Shown here in pieces: positions 41,528 to 49,418 of a stretch of DNA of 49,418 nt (the first letter of the stretch is position 1; every line of letters begins with the position of its first letter). Position numbers and translations under genes: made by a program. The notes under the pieces are model-generated. The model did not search any database. It had not been told where the DNA came from and saw only the letters and a program-made list of their open reading frames with translations. Origin of the DNA: Enhygromyxa salina (lineage in GTDB: Bacteria > Myxococcota_A > Polyangia > Nannocystales > Nannocystaceae); contig NZ_PVNL01000062.1 in the NCBI RefSeq assembly GCF_002994635.1, positions 1-49,418 on the forward strand, in the 5' to 3' direction.

Positions 41528-42892
41528 CTAGGTCAGCCCAGACAGCGGGCCGGTGTCGAACTCGGGGTCGCCAAAGCTGTCCGTCTCGACGCCCATGGCC
41601 TGCAGCAGCGAGACCAAGAGCTTGTTGTGCGGGACCTGTGGCATGTCCGGCCGCGTCAGGTACCGACCCGTCTGAAAGTAGCCGCCCGCGCTGCCAGCGA
41701 GCACGTAGGGCATGTCGTAGCGACTATGGTTGTTGCCCTTGGCCTGCTCGTTGGTCCACAAGATCACGGTGTTGTCGAACACCGTGCCGTCGCCCTCGGG
41801 GATCGCCTTGAGCTTGGTGATCAGGTAGGCCAGCTGCTCGGCGTACCAGGCGTTGATCGCGCTGTTCTGCGCGATCTTGGGCGCGTCTTCGTCACCCTTG
41901 TGGGCGATCGAGTGGTGGCCTTCGGTGATCTTGGGATCGACGAACGAGAACACATGGTTCGCGACCGACCGGGTCCACATGATCGTGCCGACCCGCGTGA
42001 TGTCGCAGGCCATGGCCATGGCCATGAGGTCCATCTGCAGCTTGCCCATGATCGGCATGTTGGTGACCAGGTTGGGATCCAGGAGCTCGCCCTGATCGAG
42101 CGGCTGACATTCCCCACCAAAGCTGATCACGCCCTCGTCGAGGCGGTTGCGGATCTCTTCGATCGCGGTCAGGTGATTGTGCAGCTTCTCGCGGTCGTCG
42201 CCGCTGAGGCGGTCACGCAGCGCGCGGTGCTCGTCCCCGACCGCGTCGAGCACGGCGCGGCGCTTCGCAGCGCGACGCTCGACCGCCAGCGGGTCGGCGA
42301 TCGAGTCGCCAAACAGGCGCTGGTAGGCCGCGTAGGGGCTGTTCTCGGGCGGCAGCGGCTGCCCGGCCCCGCGATAGGAAATCCGCGCGCCGACGTTCGC
42401 GGGATCCTGGACGGCGACCCCGAGCTCGAGCGAGGCGAACGGCGTGTCCTTGCCGACGTGGTTGGCGACGGCTTGATCGAGCGAGATGCCGCCGGCCCAA
42501 CCGGCCGACTGCCCACCGTCACCCGCGAAGTTACCCTCGAGCAGGGGCGTGCCCGTGAGGCAGCTACCGGTGCCCTTTTGGTGGGCGTCCCCGGGGCCTT
42601 TGAGCGACGACATCATGTCGAGGCCGCCGATGATCAGCAGGTCTTGCTTGTGGGCCGCGAGCGGGGTGAGGATCGGCGAGAGCTCGAAGTTGGGCCCATT
42701 GCCGGCTGGCCAGAAATTGGCTGGCACCGTGCCGTTGGGCGTGTACATGATGATCAGGCGCTTGGGGCTCTCGTTGGCTGCGAGCACGCTGCCGCTGCGC
42801 ATGGCGTCGAGCAGCGGGAGCGCGATTGCTGCCCCGCCCAGCCCACGAAGCACGGTCCGTCGACTCAAGCGGTGATTCTTGCGAATGCTCAT
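41528..42892 (-). CDS. DUF1552 protein with Tat signal
   Basis: A 454-residue DUF1552 protein. The N-terminus SRRTVLRGLGGAAIALPLL (residues 10-28) is a twin-arginine signal, so it is exported folded. Family segments: RLIIMYTPNGTVPANFWPAG, LLIIGGLDMMSSLKGPGDAHQKGTGSCLTG, AHKGDEDAPKIAQNSAIN, and DNTVILWTNEQAKGNNHSRYDMPYVLAG. DUF1552 resembles alkaline-phosphatase/sulfatase-fold proteins and is paired with DUF1592/1588/1585-type proteins in Planctomycetes and myxobacteria; activity is unknown. The start overlaps the upstream gene stop by 4 bp. Confidence 0.93.
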   Translation of the reverse strand: MSIRKNHRLSRRTVLRGLGGAAIALPLLDAMRSGSVLAANESPKRLIIMYTPNGTVPANFWPAGNGPNFELSPILTPLAAHKQDLLIIGGLDMMSSLKGPGDAHQKGTGSCLTGTPLLEGNFAGDGGQSAGWAGGISLDQAVANHVGKDTPFASLELGVAVQDPANVGARISYRGAGQPLPPENSPYAAYQRLFGDSIADPLAVERRAAKRRAVLDAVGDEHRALRDRLSGDDREKLHNHLTAIEEIRNRLDEGVISFGGECQPLDQGELLDPNLVTNMPIMGKLQMDLMAMAMACDITRVGTIMWTRSVANHVFSFVDPKITEGHHSIAHKGDEDAPKIAQNSAINAWYAEQLAYLITKLKAIPEGDGTVFDNTVILWTNEQAKGNNHSRYDMPYVLAGSAGGYFQTGRYLTRPDMPQVPHNKLLVSLLQAMGVETDSFGDPEFDTGPLSGLT

Positions 42893-44610
42893 GGGGCCTC
42901 CTGTGTCGCGATCGCATGGCGATAGCGGAATGCGTCGGTCAAGGTCAGCGCAATGACCAACTCCTTGATGTCGTAGTCTGCCTCGGCGAACCGGGCCTGA
43001 ATCGACTGAACCGAGCAGGCATCTTCCTTGGTCTCGGTCCGGCCGTAGCCAAACTGGAACCACTGGCTGGCGACGCAGTTCTTGACCTGATCGCTGTTGG
43101 CCAGCTTGTTGGCCAGCTCGACGACGCCGTTGTAGGGGCCGTCGTTGTCGGTCTCGACCAGCTCGCCGGTCGCGTCGATCGCCAGGCCCCACTCGGTCTC
43201 GCGGTACCGGCCGATCCCGTCAAAGTGCTCGAATCCAAACCCGAGCGGGTCCATGAGCCGGTGGCAGCCCGAGCACAGCGGATCTTCGGCGTGCTGGATG
43301 AACTGCTCGCGGGTGGTCTGGGTGTCGTCGACCGTGGGCGGCTTGGGGATCACGTCGGGCGGCGGCGGCGGGGCCTGACACAGCAGGACCTCGCGCACGA
43401 ATTTGCCGCGGTGGATCGGCGACGAGCGATCCGGCATGGCGTAGAGCGCGAGCAGGCCGGCGTGGGTCAAGAACCCGGCGTAGCGGGTGGGGTCGAGCTC
43501 GACGCGCTCGAACTCCACGGTGTCTGGACCGGTGACCCCATAAAAGAAGGCCAATTGCTTGTTCATCATCGTGTAATTGGCGGTGAACAGCACCTCGACG
43601 TTCGCGTCTTGCTCGAATACTGCGTGGTCAATGAAGGCCTCGGTCTCGCGCCGCCACAGCGAGAGCAGATAGTCACCGTAGTCGGGGTAGATCTCGGCGC
43701 TCTTGCCGTTGGCGGAGATCTGCGACTCGATGCGGCCGAGCCCGAGCCACTGACGGTGAAAGTTCTTGACGGCTTCGCGTGCGCGAGGTGTGTCCATCAT
43801 CCGGCGGGCCTGGGCTTCGATCTGGTCCCTGGTTCGCAGCTCGTCGGCGTCGGCGGCCTCGAACAGCGACACGTCGGGCATCGTGTTCCACAGCAGGTAC
43901 GACAGCCGCGAGGCCAGCTCGTACGAGGTCAGCGGGACCACGTCGGGCTGCGCGGGGTCGGGCGGATCCTCGAGGTCCAACTGGCCAAACTCGACGCGAT
44001 AGAGAAAGTGAGGCGACTGCAACATCGCCTGCAGCACTGTCTCGACGCCGACCTCGGGATCATAGGAGCTCTCGCCGAGCCCAGTGCCCGCGATGAACAG
44101 CTCGATGTGCGTGCTGACCTCGTCTTCGGTGAGCGGGCGTCGATAGGCCCGCTTGCCAAAGCTGCGAATGAAGGCGTCCGCGTCGGCGGTGCAGCTGTCG
44201 GGGTCGGGCGCGCCGCCGCCACAGGCAGGCAGTTGATCCATGAGCCCGGGGGCGTTGGCGATCGCGAGCTGCTCGGCGGCGTTCTCGTACTGCTCCGCGA
44301 GCAGCGGGCTGACCACCAAGGCGGCGGCTTGGTTGTCGAAGCTGCCGGCCACCTCGTCCGCAGGGAACGCGTTGGCGGGCAGGCTACTGTCGCCAAGCAG
44401 CTGATAGATGGTGTTGTTGTACTCGACGCGGGTCAGGCGCCGGATCGGCGACGGACCCGGCTCGATCGCCCCGCACTCGCCGAGATCGTCGCCGTCGGTC
44501 GAGCCCGCCGACTCGCCGTCCTTGCCAGATTGATCGGTCTGGCAGCCTGCCAACGTGGTGGTGGCGGCTCCGACCAAGAGCCCAATCAGGGCTGGAAGTA
44601 ATTCACGCAT
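42889..44610 (-). CDS. DUF1592/DUF1588/DUF1585-domain lipoprotein (Planctomycete-type cytochrome c-associated)
   Basis: A 573-residue lipoprotein (TLAGC, Cys23). Domains in order: DUF1587-like start (PIRRLTRVEYNNTIYQLLGD), DUF1595 (SFGKRAYRRPLTEDEVSTHIELF), DUF1592 (LASRLSYLLWNTMPDVSLFEAADADELRTRDQI...MMDTPRAREAVKNFHRQWLGL), DUF1588 (MLTHAGLLALYAMPDRSSPIHRGKFVREVLLCQ-like region, then PLCSGCHRLMDPLGFGFEHFDGIGRYR), and DUF1585 at the end (SDQVKNCVASQWFQFGYGR). The CSGCH motif is a canonical CxxCH haem-c site. ATG at 44610 is chosen because it opens the lipoprotein signal. Operon with DUF1552. Confidence 0.93.
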   Translation of the reverse strand: MRELLPALIGLLVGAATTTLAGCQTDQSGKDGESAGSTDGDDLGECGAIEPGPSPIRRLTRVEYNNTIYQLLGDSSLPANAFPADEVAGSFDNQAAALVVSPLLAEQYENAAEQLAIANAPGLMDQLPACGGGAPDPDSCTADADAFIRSFGKRAYRRPLTEDEVSTHIELFIAGTGLGESSYDPEVGVETVLQAMLQSPHFLYRVEFGQLDLEDPPDPAQPDVVPLTSYELASRLSYLLWNTMPDVSLFEAADADELRTRDQIEAQARRMMDTPRAREAVKNFHRQWLGLGRIESQISANGKSAEIYPDYGDYLLSLWRRETEAFIDHAVFEQDANVEVLFTANYTMMNKQLAFFYGVTGPDTVEFERVELDPTRYAGFLTHAGLLALYAMPDRSSPIHRGKFVREVLLCQAPPPPPDVIPKPPTVDDTQTTREQFIQHAEDPLCSGCHRLMDPLGFGFEHFDGIGRYRETEWGLAIDATGELVETDNDGPYNGVVELANKLANSDQVKNCVASQWFQFGYGRTETKEDACSVQSIQARFAEADYDIKELVIALTLTDAFRYRHAIATQEAP

Positions 44611-45072
44611 GTTCACGCTCACTTTGGTTCGAGCATTGTCGGTACGCACGAGTTGCGTATTCGCGAAGCCAACCGATGGGGGCCGCGGCCGGTGAAGGGC
44701 ACCGACGTCGACCACATCTAGGGACCGTACGCGCGGCCACGAGGGCCGGCAAGGGGGAGACCGGCCAAACGAAGGAGTTGCCGCCGTTGTCGAGAACGCG
44801 ACCTGTTCGCGATAGTGACAATGCTCGTCGCGCCTGGAGTGGCGGCAATTCAGCGCATGGGCAGACAGGCTAGAGCGTCGCCGCCTGCGCCGCGTCTCGT
44901 GCGAGCGGCTGTGGCGACGAGTGTGGAGTGGGACGGCGCAGTGATGTGAAAGTCACGGGAGCGGAAACTCGGCGGTTTTGTCCACACTTTGTCGTGATGC
45001 GCGAGATTGAGCTCAAATTGTGCCGGCGCCCCCCTCGGATGTTTCGTGTCATGGTCCCGCCCGGAAACGGCC
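44611..45072. promoter_or_regulatory. 462-bp divergent spacer between DUF1592-type gene and cytochrome-like lipoprotein
   Basis: No gene is supported. Both flanking genes read outward from it, so promoters for both must lie here. No clear repeat pair or canonical -35/-10 combination stands out to inspection, apart from generic GC-rich self-complementary stretches such as GGCCGGC/GCCGGCC near 44748-44766. Confidence 0.35.
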
Positions 45073-47106
45073 ATGATCATGCACGATGTTCGACCTCGAT
45101 CAGCAAGCCTTCGACTGTCCTTCTTGGTTGGGGCCCTCGGGCTCCTGGGGTGTACAGGCGATAGCGCCGGTAGCGATGGTGGCGGGTCGGAGACCGTCGG
45201 AGAAGATAGCTTCGGCGACGGCACCGACGGCGCGCTCACGTGCGACACTCCGCAGCTGTTCATCGACCGCTGCGGTGGATCGATCTGCCATGCCAAGGGC
45301 GAGTCGACGGCCGCGAGCTTGGATCTCACCTCGGCGGGCGTCGAGCAGCGGGTCTCGGGGGTGCCGGGGTCCAACTGCTCGGGCTTGCTCGCCAATCCAG
45401 CCTCACCCGAGGACAGCCTGCTGTATCTCAAGGTTGGCGACGCCCCCGGCTGCGGCTCGCGGATGCCAGTCAACGGCGATCCACTCAGCCAGGGCGAGAT
45501 GGACTGCCTGCGCGACTGGATCTCGGGCCTGTTGCCGCCAGGCGCCGCCGACACCGGATCCGAAGACCCGACGGACGGCGAGCCTTTTGTGTGCGATCCG
45601 GGCAGCGTGGAGAGCTGCTACGACGGCCTGCCCGAGACCCTGAACGTGGGGATCTGCGCCGCCGGTGAGCGGACCTGTAACAACGACGGGCAGACCTGGG
45701 GCCCGTGTCAGGGCCAGACCACGCCGCAGGGGGAGGACTGCTTCACCGTCAACGTCGACGAGGACTGCGATGGCCTGATGCCCGAGTGCTCGGAGCTGTG
45801 GAGTCACAGCTTTGGGAACCCGCTGTCGCAGAGCATCTCGAGCGCGGATGTCGACTCGCTCGGCAATGTCTATGCGCTCGGTGACTTCGAGGGCGACGTC
45901 AGCTTTGGGGGGCCACCGCTGACAGCGACCGGCGAGAAGGCCGATCTGGTCCTCGCCAAATTCGATCTGTACGGCAACCCCAAGTGGAGCAAGCGCTACG
46001 GGGATAGCAGCAATCAATACCCAGCAAAGATCATCGTCGACGCGCAGGACAATCTCATCATTGTTGCGCGGATCTATGGGCACCTCGACTTTGGCGGCGG
46101 CGAGCTCACGGGCAAGGGCGCGGCAGACGTGGTGGTCGCGAAGCTCGACAGCGACGGCAACCACATCTGGAGCGACAGCTACGGCGATCTGGACCCCGAT
46201 CGGTCCGAGCGGGTCGCCGTCGACAGCCTGGGCAACGTCCTGCTGACTGGCACCTTCACCGGCCAGGTCGACTATGGCAGCGGGATGTTCGAGAGCGCGG
46301 GCATGCGCGACGCGTTTGTCGTCAAGCTCGACGCGGACACGGGCGCGCACGTGTTCTCGCGCCAGATCGGCGGGCCCGGGGATGACTACGGGTTTGGGAT
46401 CGACGCCGACGCCAGCAACAATGTGGTGATCGTCGGCCGGTTCCAGGAGTCGATCCCGCTCGGTGGCGGGATGGACAGCGCGGGTGAGCGGGACATCTAC
46501 ATGGCCAAGCTCAGCCCGCTCGGCGCGGTCCAGTGGAGCAAGCGGTTCGGCGGACCCGGCGATGACGGGGCCCACGACGTCAAGGTCCGCGACCAGACCG
46601 GTGAGATCGTGATGGTGGGGTTCATGGCGGACACCGTGAACTTCGGCGGGGGCGACCTGGTCAGCGCGGGCGAGCGGGACATCTTCCTGGTCACCCTCGA
46701 TCAAAACGGCGACCACGTGTGGAGCAAGCGGTTTGGCGACGAGACTGACCAGTTCACCAGCAACTACGAGATCAACACGTGGATGAGCCTCGCGCTCGAT
46801 CCGGCCGGGAACATCTACCTGGGCGGCGCGCTGCTGGGCTCGGCCAGCTTCGGCGGCGCGACGATCTCGGCGTCGGGGGCGAATCCGGACGTGTTCTTCG
46901 CCAAGCTCTCGGCCGGTGGCAACCTGATGTCCAACAATCGCTTTGGCGGGATCGGCACCGACATCGGGCTCGACATCTCGATCGCGGACAATGGATATGT
47001 CGTGCTGGCCGGCCGCTCATTTGGGAGCTCGGTCGACTTCGGGGTGTCTGGCAAGGTCCAAAATCACGGGCTCGACGACGGATTCATCGTCAAGCTGATG
47101 CCGTGA
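45073..47106 (+). CDS. Lipoprotein with c-type-cytochrome-like CX4CH domain and SBBP-type propeller repeats
   Basis: A 677-residue lipoprotein (LLGC, Cys27). Residues 55-175 form a cytochrome-like domain of the kind found with DUF1592 proteins, in which the haem site is Cys67-x4-Cys72-His73 (CGGSICH), followed by PASPEDSLLYLKVGD, CGSRMPVNGDPLSQGEMDCLRDWI. A Cys-rich MopE/metal-binding-like segment follows (CYDGLPETLNVGICAAGERTCNNDGQTWGPCQGQ...DEDCDG). Residues about 260-677 are six or so repeated blades of about 60 residues with GEKADLVLAKFDLYGNPKWSKRYGD-like strings (SBBP/beta-propeller). It is divergent from the DUF1592/DUF1552 operon. Whether it binds haem needs testing. Confidence 0.85.
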   Translation: MIMHDVRPRSASLRLSFLVGALGLLGCTGDSAGSDGGGSETVGEDSFGDGTDGALTCDTPQLFIDRCGGSICHAKGESTAASLDLTSAGVEQRVSGVPGSNCSGLLANPASPEDSLLYLKVGDAPGCGSRMPVNGDPLSQGEMDCLRDWISGLLPPGAADTGSEDPTDGEPFVCDPGSVESCYDGLPETLNVGICAAGERTCNNDGQTWGPCQGQTTPQGEDCFTVNVDEDCDGLMPECSELWSHSFGNPLSQSISSADVDSLGNVYALGDFEGDVSFGGPPLTATGEKADLVLAKFDLYGNPKWSKRYGDSSNQYPAKIIVDAQDNLIIVARIYGHLDFGGGELTGKGAADVVVAKLDSDGNHIWSDSYGDLDPDRSERVAVDSLGNVLLTGTFTGQVDYGSGMFESAGMRDAFVVKLDADTGAHVFSRQIGGPGDDYGFGIDADASNNVVIVGRFQESIPLGGGMDSAGERDIYMAKLSPLGAVQWSKRFGGPGDDGAHDVKVRDQTGEIVMVGFMADTVNFGGGDLVSAGERDIFLVTLDQNGDHVWSKRFGDETDQFTSNYEINTWMSLALDPAGNIYLGGALLGSASFGGATISASGANPDVFFAKLSAGGNLMSNNRFGGIGTDIGLDISIADNGYVVLAGRSFGSSVDFGVSGKVQNHGLDDGFIVKLMP

Positions 47107-47112
47107 CGCGGG

Positions 47113-49206
47113 TCAGCGGCAAAACCCGAGGTCCGCGTGCCATGGGGCGGCGCTCACGTCGGTGAGCGCGGCCGTGCAGACCTCACCGGGGCCACACACG
47201 GGCGCGTCGAGATCACACGCGCGCGCGCAGCAGGCCTCGCCGCAGCCGGGGTGCAGCTGGCCCGACACGCACACCAACCCGGAGTTGCACACGCCACAGT
47301 TGCCCCCGCAAGTCCCCCCGCCGCAGGTCTCGCCCTCGCCGACGTCGGCGGCGGGCCGACAGCTGAAGGTGCCGCCGCTGCGGGCACAGGTCTCACCCGG
47401 CCCGCAGTTGGGCGCCAGCGGGTCGCAGGCGGGCGTGAGCGAGAGGTTGAAGGGCCCGGCGTCCGAGCCCTCGCCGTCGACCGCCAACAGCACGGTCTCA
47501 CCCGCGCTGACCTGAACCTCGACCCGCGAGCTCAGGCCATTGCCGGGGGCGATCCCCAGCGCGTCGTCATTGCACGACATGACCGGGCCGCCGCAGCCTT
47601 GCGTGCGCGCGTGCAACAGCGTGTCGTAGCTCGAGCCGAGGGTCGAGGCGACATAGGTGCCGGTCGCGGGGGCCGTCCACTCGACGATCCAATCGGGCGC
47701 CGCGAACCCGCCGCAGCTGCTGCCGACACGGTTGGCGCCGGCCAGGGTCGAGCCTGCGGTCGTCCAGGAGGTGGTCGCGGGCGCCACCTCGTCGACGCAC
47801 GACAGGAGCTCGATCGTCAGCTCGATCGCCCCGGCCGTCGACTCGGCGCCGTCGACCACGATGACCTGGGTCTCGCCGGCCTCGAGATCCAGGACGATCC
47901 GCGAGCTGACCGTGAACCAGTCGCTGTCGTCGTTGCAGGTGGTGATCGGCGCTCCGCACCCGCTGCGCAGGGCCAGGGTCGTGTCGATCGTGCTGCCGAC
48001 CGTCGAGAAGCTATAGATGCCGGCGACCGGTGGGGTGTACGAGTAGCTGCGGTCGCGCGCGAGCTCGCCTCCACACTCATCGAAGAAGTCGTTGCCGGCC
48101 CCGGCGGTGGTGTCGGTGAGCGTCAGGGGGACGACCGCGGGCAAGACCGTGTCGGGGCAGTCCTGCGGCGACGGGCCGAACATGCCGACGTTGAGCTGGT
48201 AGTCGCCCTCGGCCCCGAGCCAGCCGTCGACGGCGACGGTCACGGTCTCGCCGGCGGCCAGCTCGATCGCGATCCAGGACAGCTCACCGTCGAGGTCGTT
48301 GTTGCAGTCGAGCACCTCCGTTCCACACGCGCTCGCGTAGACCCACAGCGAGGTGTCGAAGCTCGAGCCGAGCGTGTCGAAGGTGTAGGTGCCGTCGGCC
48401 GGGGCGGTGAACACGTAGGCGTGCTCACCCGCCTCGCCGCCGCCGCACAGCGACTCGCTGCCCATCTCGTTGCTGGCGCCGAGCGTGGTCCCGCTGACGC
48501 TGATCGGCAGCGGCCCGGCGAGGACCTGCTCGGGGCACTCGACCGCGTCGATCTGCAGGGTGTACGTGCTGCCCTCGGGCCAGATCGCGTCGACCGTGAC
48601 GACGACCGACTCGCCGGCCTCGAGCGGGTGGTGGATGCGCGCGTCTTGGGTCCACGGGCCCACGTCCTCGTTGCAGGCCAGCTCGGCGCCGTCGCAGCCG
48701 TCGCTCAGGGCGATCAGCGCGTCCTTGCCGACGCCGACCGCCTCGAACCGATATCGACCCGCGGCCGGGGCCGTCCATGTGTAGGTCTTCTCGGGGCCAA
48801 AGCCGCCGCAGCTCCACTCGTACTCGCTGGATTGGGCCGGGATGCTGTCGGGCAAGTCGACGGGCAGCTGGCTGCCGAGCTCGACGTCGGTCTCACACAG
48901 CGGGTCCCCGGTCTCGGACTCCGACTCGCTCTCGGACTCGGACTCGCTCTCGGACTCCGAGGACTCCGACTCGCTCTCCGAAGACTCCGACTCGCTCTCG
49001 CTCTCGGTCTCCGACTCGCTGCCGCCTGGATCCCCATCGCCGTCGCCGCTGCTCTCCGCTTCGCTCGAGTCGTCGGCGATCTCCGAGCCGCCCGCGGTCT
49101 CGCCCGTGCCGGTGCTGCCGAACCCCTCACGCCCCGGCGGAAACGGTGGTCCACACGCGACGCAGAGCGAAAGTAGCGGCCCGAGCCAGTACAGGGCCTT
49201 CACCAT
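47113..49206 (-). CDS. Lipoprotein with Ser-Glu tract and four PPC-like domains
   Basis: A 697-residue lipoprotein (LCVAC, Cys18). Residues 40-100 are a low-complexity Ser/Glu/Asp linker with many SE pairs, then about four domains of about 115 residues each with the pre-peptidase C-terminal (PPC) pattern: YTWTAPAAGRYRFEAVGVGKDALIAL, YVFTAPADGTYTFDTLGSSFDTSLWVY, YSYTPPVAGIYSFSTVGSTIDTTLAL, VEWTAPATGTYVASTLGSSYDTLLHA, each with two Cys. A C-terminal cysteine-rich region (CGPGETCARSGGTFSCRPA...CGGGTCGGNCGVCNSGLVC) resembles EGF/ClassI-type disulfide modules. It probably sits at the cell surface and binds other proteins or glycans. ATG at 49206 gives the signal peptide. The open frame continues upstream through the 75-bp repeats, which I treat as outside the gene. 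Confidence 0.85.
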   Translation of the reverse strand: MVKALYWLGPLLSLCVACGPPFPPGREGFGSTGTGETAGGSEIADDSSEAESSGDGDGDPGGSESETESESESESSESESESSESESESESESESESETGDPLCETDVELGSQLPVDLPDSIPAQSSEYEWSCGGFGPEKTYTWTAPAAGRYRFEAVGVGKDALIALSDGCDGAELACNEDVGPWTQDARIHHPLEAGESVVVTVDAIWPEGSTYTLQIDAVECPEQVLAGPLPISVSGTTLGASNEMGSESLCGGGEAGEHAYVFTAPADGTYTFDTLGSSFDTSLWVYASACGTEVLDCNNDLDGELSWIAIELAAGETVTVAVDGWLGAEGDYQLNVGMFGPSPQDCPDTVLPAVVPLTLTDTTAGAGNDFFDECGGELARDRSYSYTPPVAGIYSFSTVGSTIDTTLALRSGCGAPITTCNDDSDWFTVSSRIVLDLEAGETQVIVVDGAESTAGAIELTIELLSCVDEVAPATTSWTTAGSTLAGANRVGSSCGGFAAPDWIVEWTAPATGTYVASTLGSSYDTLLHARTQGCGGPVMSCNDDALGIAPGNGLSSRVEVQVSAGETVLLAVDGEGSDAGPFNLSLTPACDPLAPNCGPGETCARSGGTFSCRPAADVGEGETCGGGTCGGNCGVCNSGLVCVSGQLHPGCGEACCARACDLDAPVCGPGEVCTAALTDVSAAPWHADLGFCR
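48913..49020 (-). repeat. Ser-Glu codon repeat within lipoprotein gene
   Basis: Approximate bounds. The minus strand encodes an almost pure run of Ser-Glu pairs (with two SS interruptions, SESSES) made of TCx/AGx Ser codons and GAG/GAA. It forms the linker between lipid anchor and PPC-like domains. Confidence 0.9.
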
Positions 49207-49266
49207 GGTTGCAGGGTATCGTGCCGCTGGCGCGAGCGCGAGTGATTCCGGGGTGGTGTGAAACCA

Positions 49267-49341
49267 CAGTCCGCTGCCCACGGTGAACCAGTCTACGAAC
49301 GGCGCCTGCAAGCGGGTCAGAAGCCTGACCCGAGCTGAAAA
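49267..49341 (-). repeat. 75-bp tandem repeat, unit 1
   Basis: First of two complete tandem units of exactly 75 bp (starts CAGTCCGCTGCCCACGG). It lies 61 bases upstream of the lipoprotein start. On the minus strand it encodes, without a stop, the 25-residue repeat LQAPFVDWFTVGSGL followed by FSARVRLLTR. Confidence 0.85.
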
Positions 49342-49416
49342 CAGTCCGCTGCCCACGGTGAACCAGTCTACGAATGGCGCCTGCAAGCGGGTCAGAAGCC
49401 TGACCCGAGCTGAAAA
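49342..49416 (-). repeat. 75-bp tandem repeat, unit 2 (array continues beyond the window)
   Basis: Second unit, differing from unit 1 at one base of those compared (GAATGG for GAACGG). The final two bases CA begin the next unit in phase, so the array probably extends past the right edge. A single diverged copy lies at 19525-19599. Confidence 0.85.
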
Positions 49417-49418
49417 CA

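Noticed and set aside
44603..44848. 81-codon minus-strand frame in the divergent spacer
   Set aside because: Overlaps the start of the DUF1592-type gene, has no ribosome-binding sequence and no recognisable content.
47137..49176. 679-codon plus-strand open frame opposite the PPC-like lipoprotein
   Set aside because: Opposite strand of a signal-peptide-bearing modular lipoprotein; the frame is Arg/Ala/Gly-rich without motifs.

Overview
This window comes from a high-GC chromosome that looks like a myxobacterium of the Nannocystaceae group (Nannocystis, Plesiocystis or Enhygromyxa type). The grounds are the very high third-position GC, about ten lipoproteins that carry acidic low-complexity linkers just after the lipobox (Gly-Asp, Ser-Glu, Asp-Thr or Asp-Pro tracts), a DUF4215 cysteine-rich repeat protein, a DUF1552/DUF1592 pair, a CotH kinase-family lipoprotein, and a eukaryote-like Ser/Thr kinase with a TPR tail. 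The assignment is inference from gene content; no rRNA or tRNA gene is visible. High GC opens very long antisense frames over most genes, and these were left out.

Layout. 1-2280 (-): a membrane protein with a gluzincin-type HELAH site, running off the left edge. 2367-3026 (+): a TPR protein, followed by a small degenerate tandem repeat. 3180-10639 (-): a lipoprotein, a TonB-dependent receptor, a TetR regulator, a feruloyl-CoA-synthetase-like ligase and a lipoprotein. 10685-12034 (+): a PDZ-like lipoprotein and a small STAS-like protein. 12107-16498 (-): citrate synthase, an unusual in-frame DUF167/kelch-lipoprotein fusion, and a D-threonine aldolase-like PLP enzyme. The last is divergent, 48 bp away, from an alanine-glyoxylate-type aminotransferase (16547 +), which is followed by a pyroglutamyl-peptidase-like lipoprotein and a GST. 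19607-20542: a lipoprotein divergent from a Ser/Thr kinase, across an AT-rich spacer with two copies of a TGATCTNNAGATCA palindrome. 23415-27849 (-): a tight five-gene run maf, yggS, and a three-subunit flavo-iron-sulfur amine/amino-acid dehydrogenase. 27903 (+): a two-fold repeated lipocalin-like protein. 28831-30881 (-): yebC, ruvC, ruvA. 31075 (+): a (Gly-Asp)24 / DUF4215 lipoprotein. 32361-32815 (-): a decayed membrane-protein gene. 32997-35255 (-): recD2. 35433-37522 (+): CotH kinase plus a DUF4956-like membrane protein, convergent with 37537-41416 (-), an overlapping operon of OprO/P-like porin, thymidylate-kinase-like protein with a repeat tail, and lipoprotein. 41528-44610 (-): DUF1552 and DUF1592-type proteins, divergent from 45073-47106 (+), a c-type-cytochrome-like plus propeller lipoprotein. 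47113-49206 (-): a lipoprotein with a Ser-Glu tract and four PPC-like domains. The right edge holds a tandem 75-bp repeat that also occurs once at 19525-19599.

How genes work together. The clearest functional units are yebC-ruvC-ruvA (Holliday-junction processing), the HcnABC/LhpBEF-like dehydrogenase, the porin/kinase/lipoprotein operon facing CotH/DUF4956, and the cell-surface DUF1552/DUF1592/cytochrome-like module. The least-explained items are the repeat-tailed kinase operon, the dispersed 75-bp repeat with a conserved open frame, the DUF167-lipoprotein fusion, and the open-ended membrane peptidase at the left edge.
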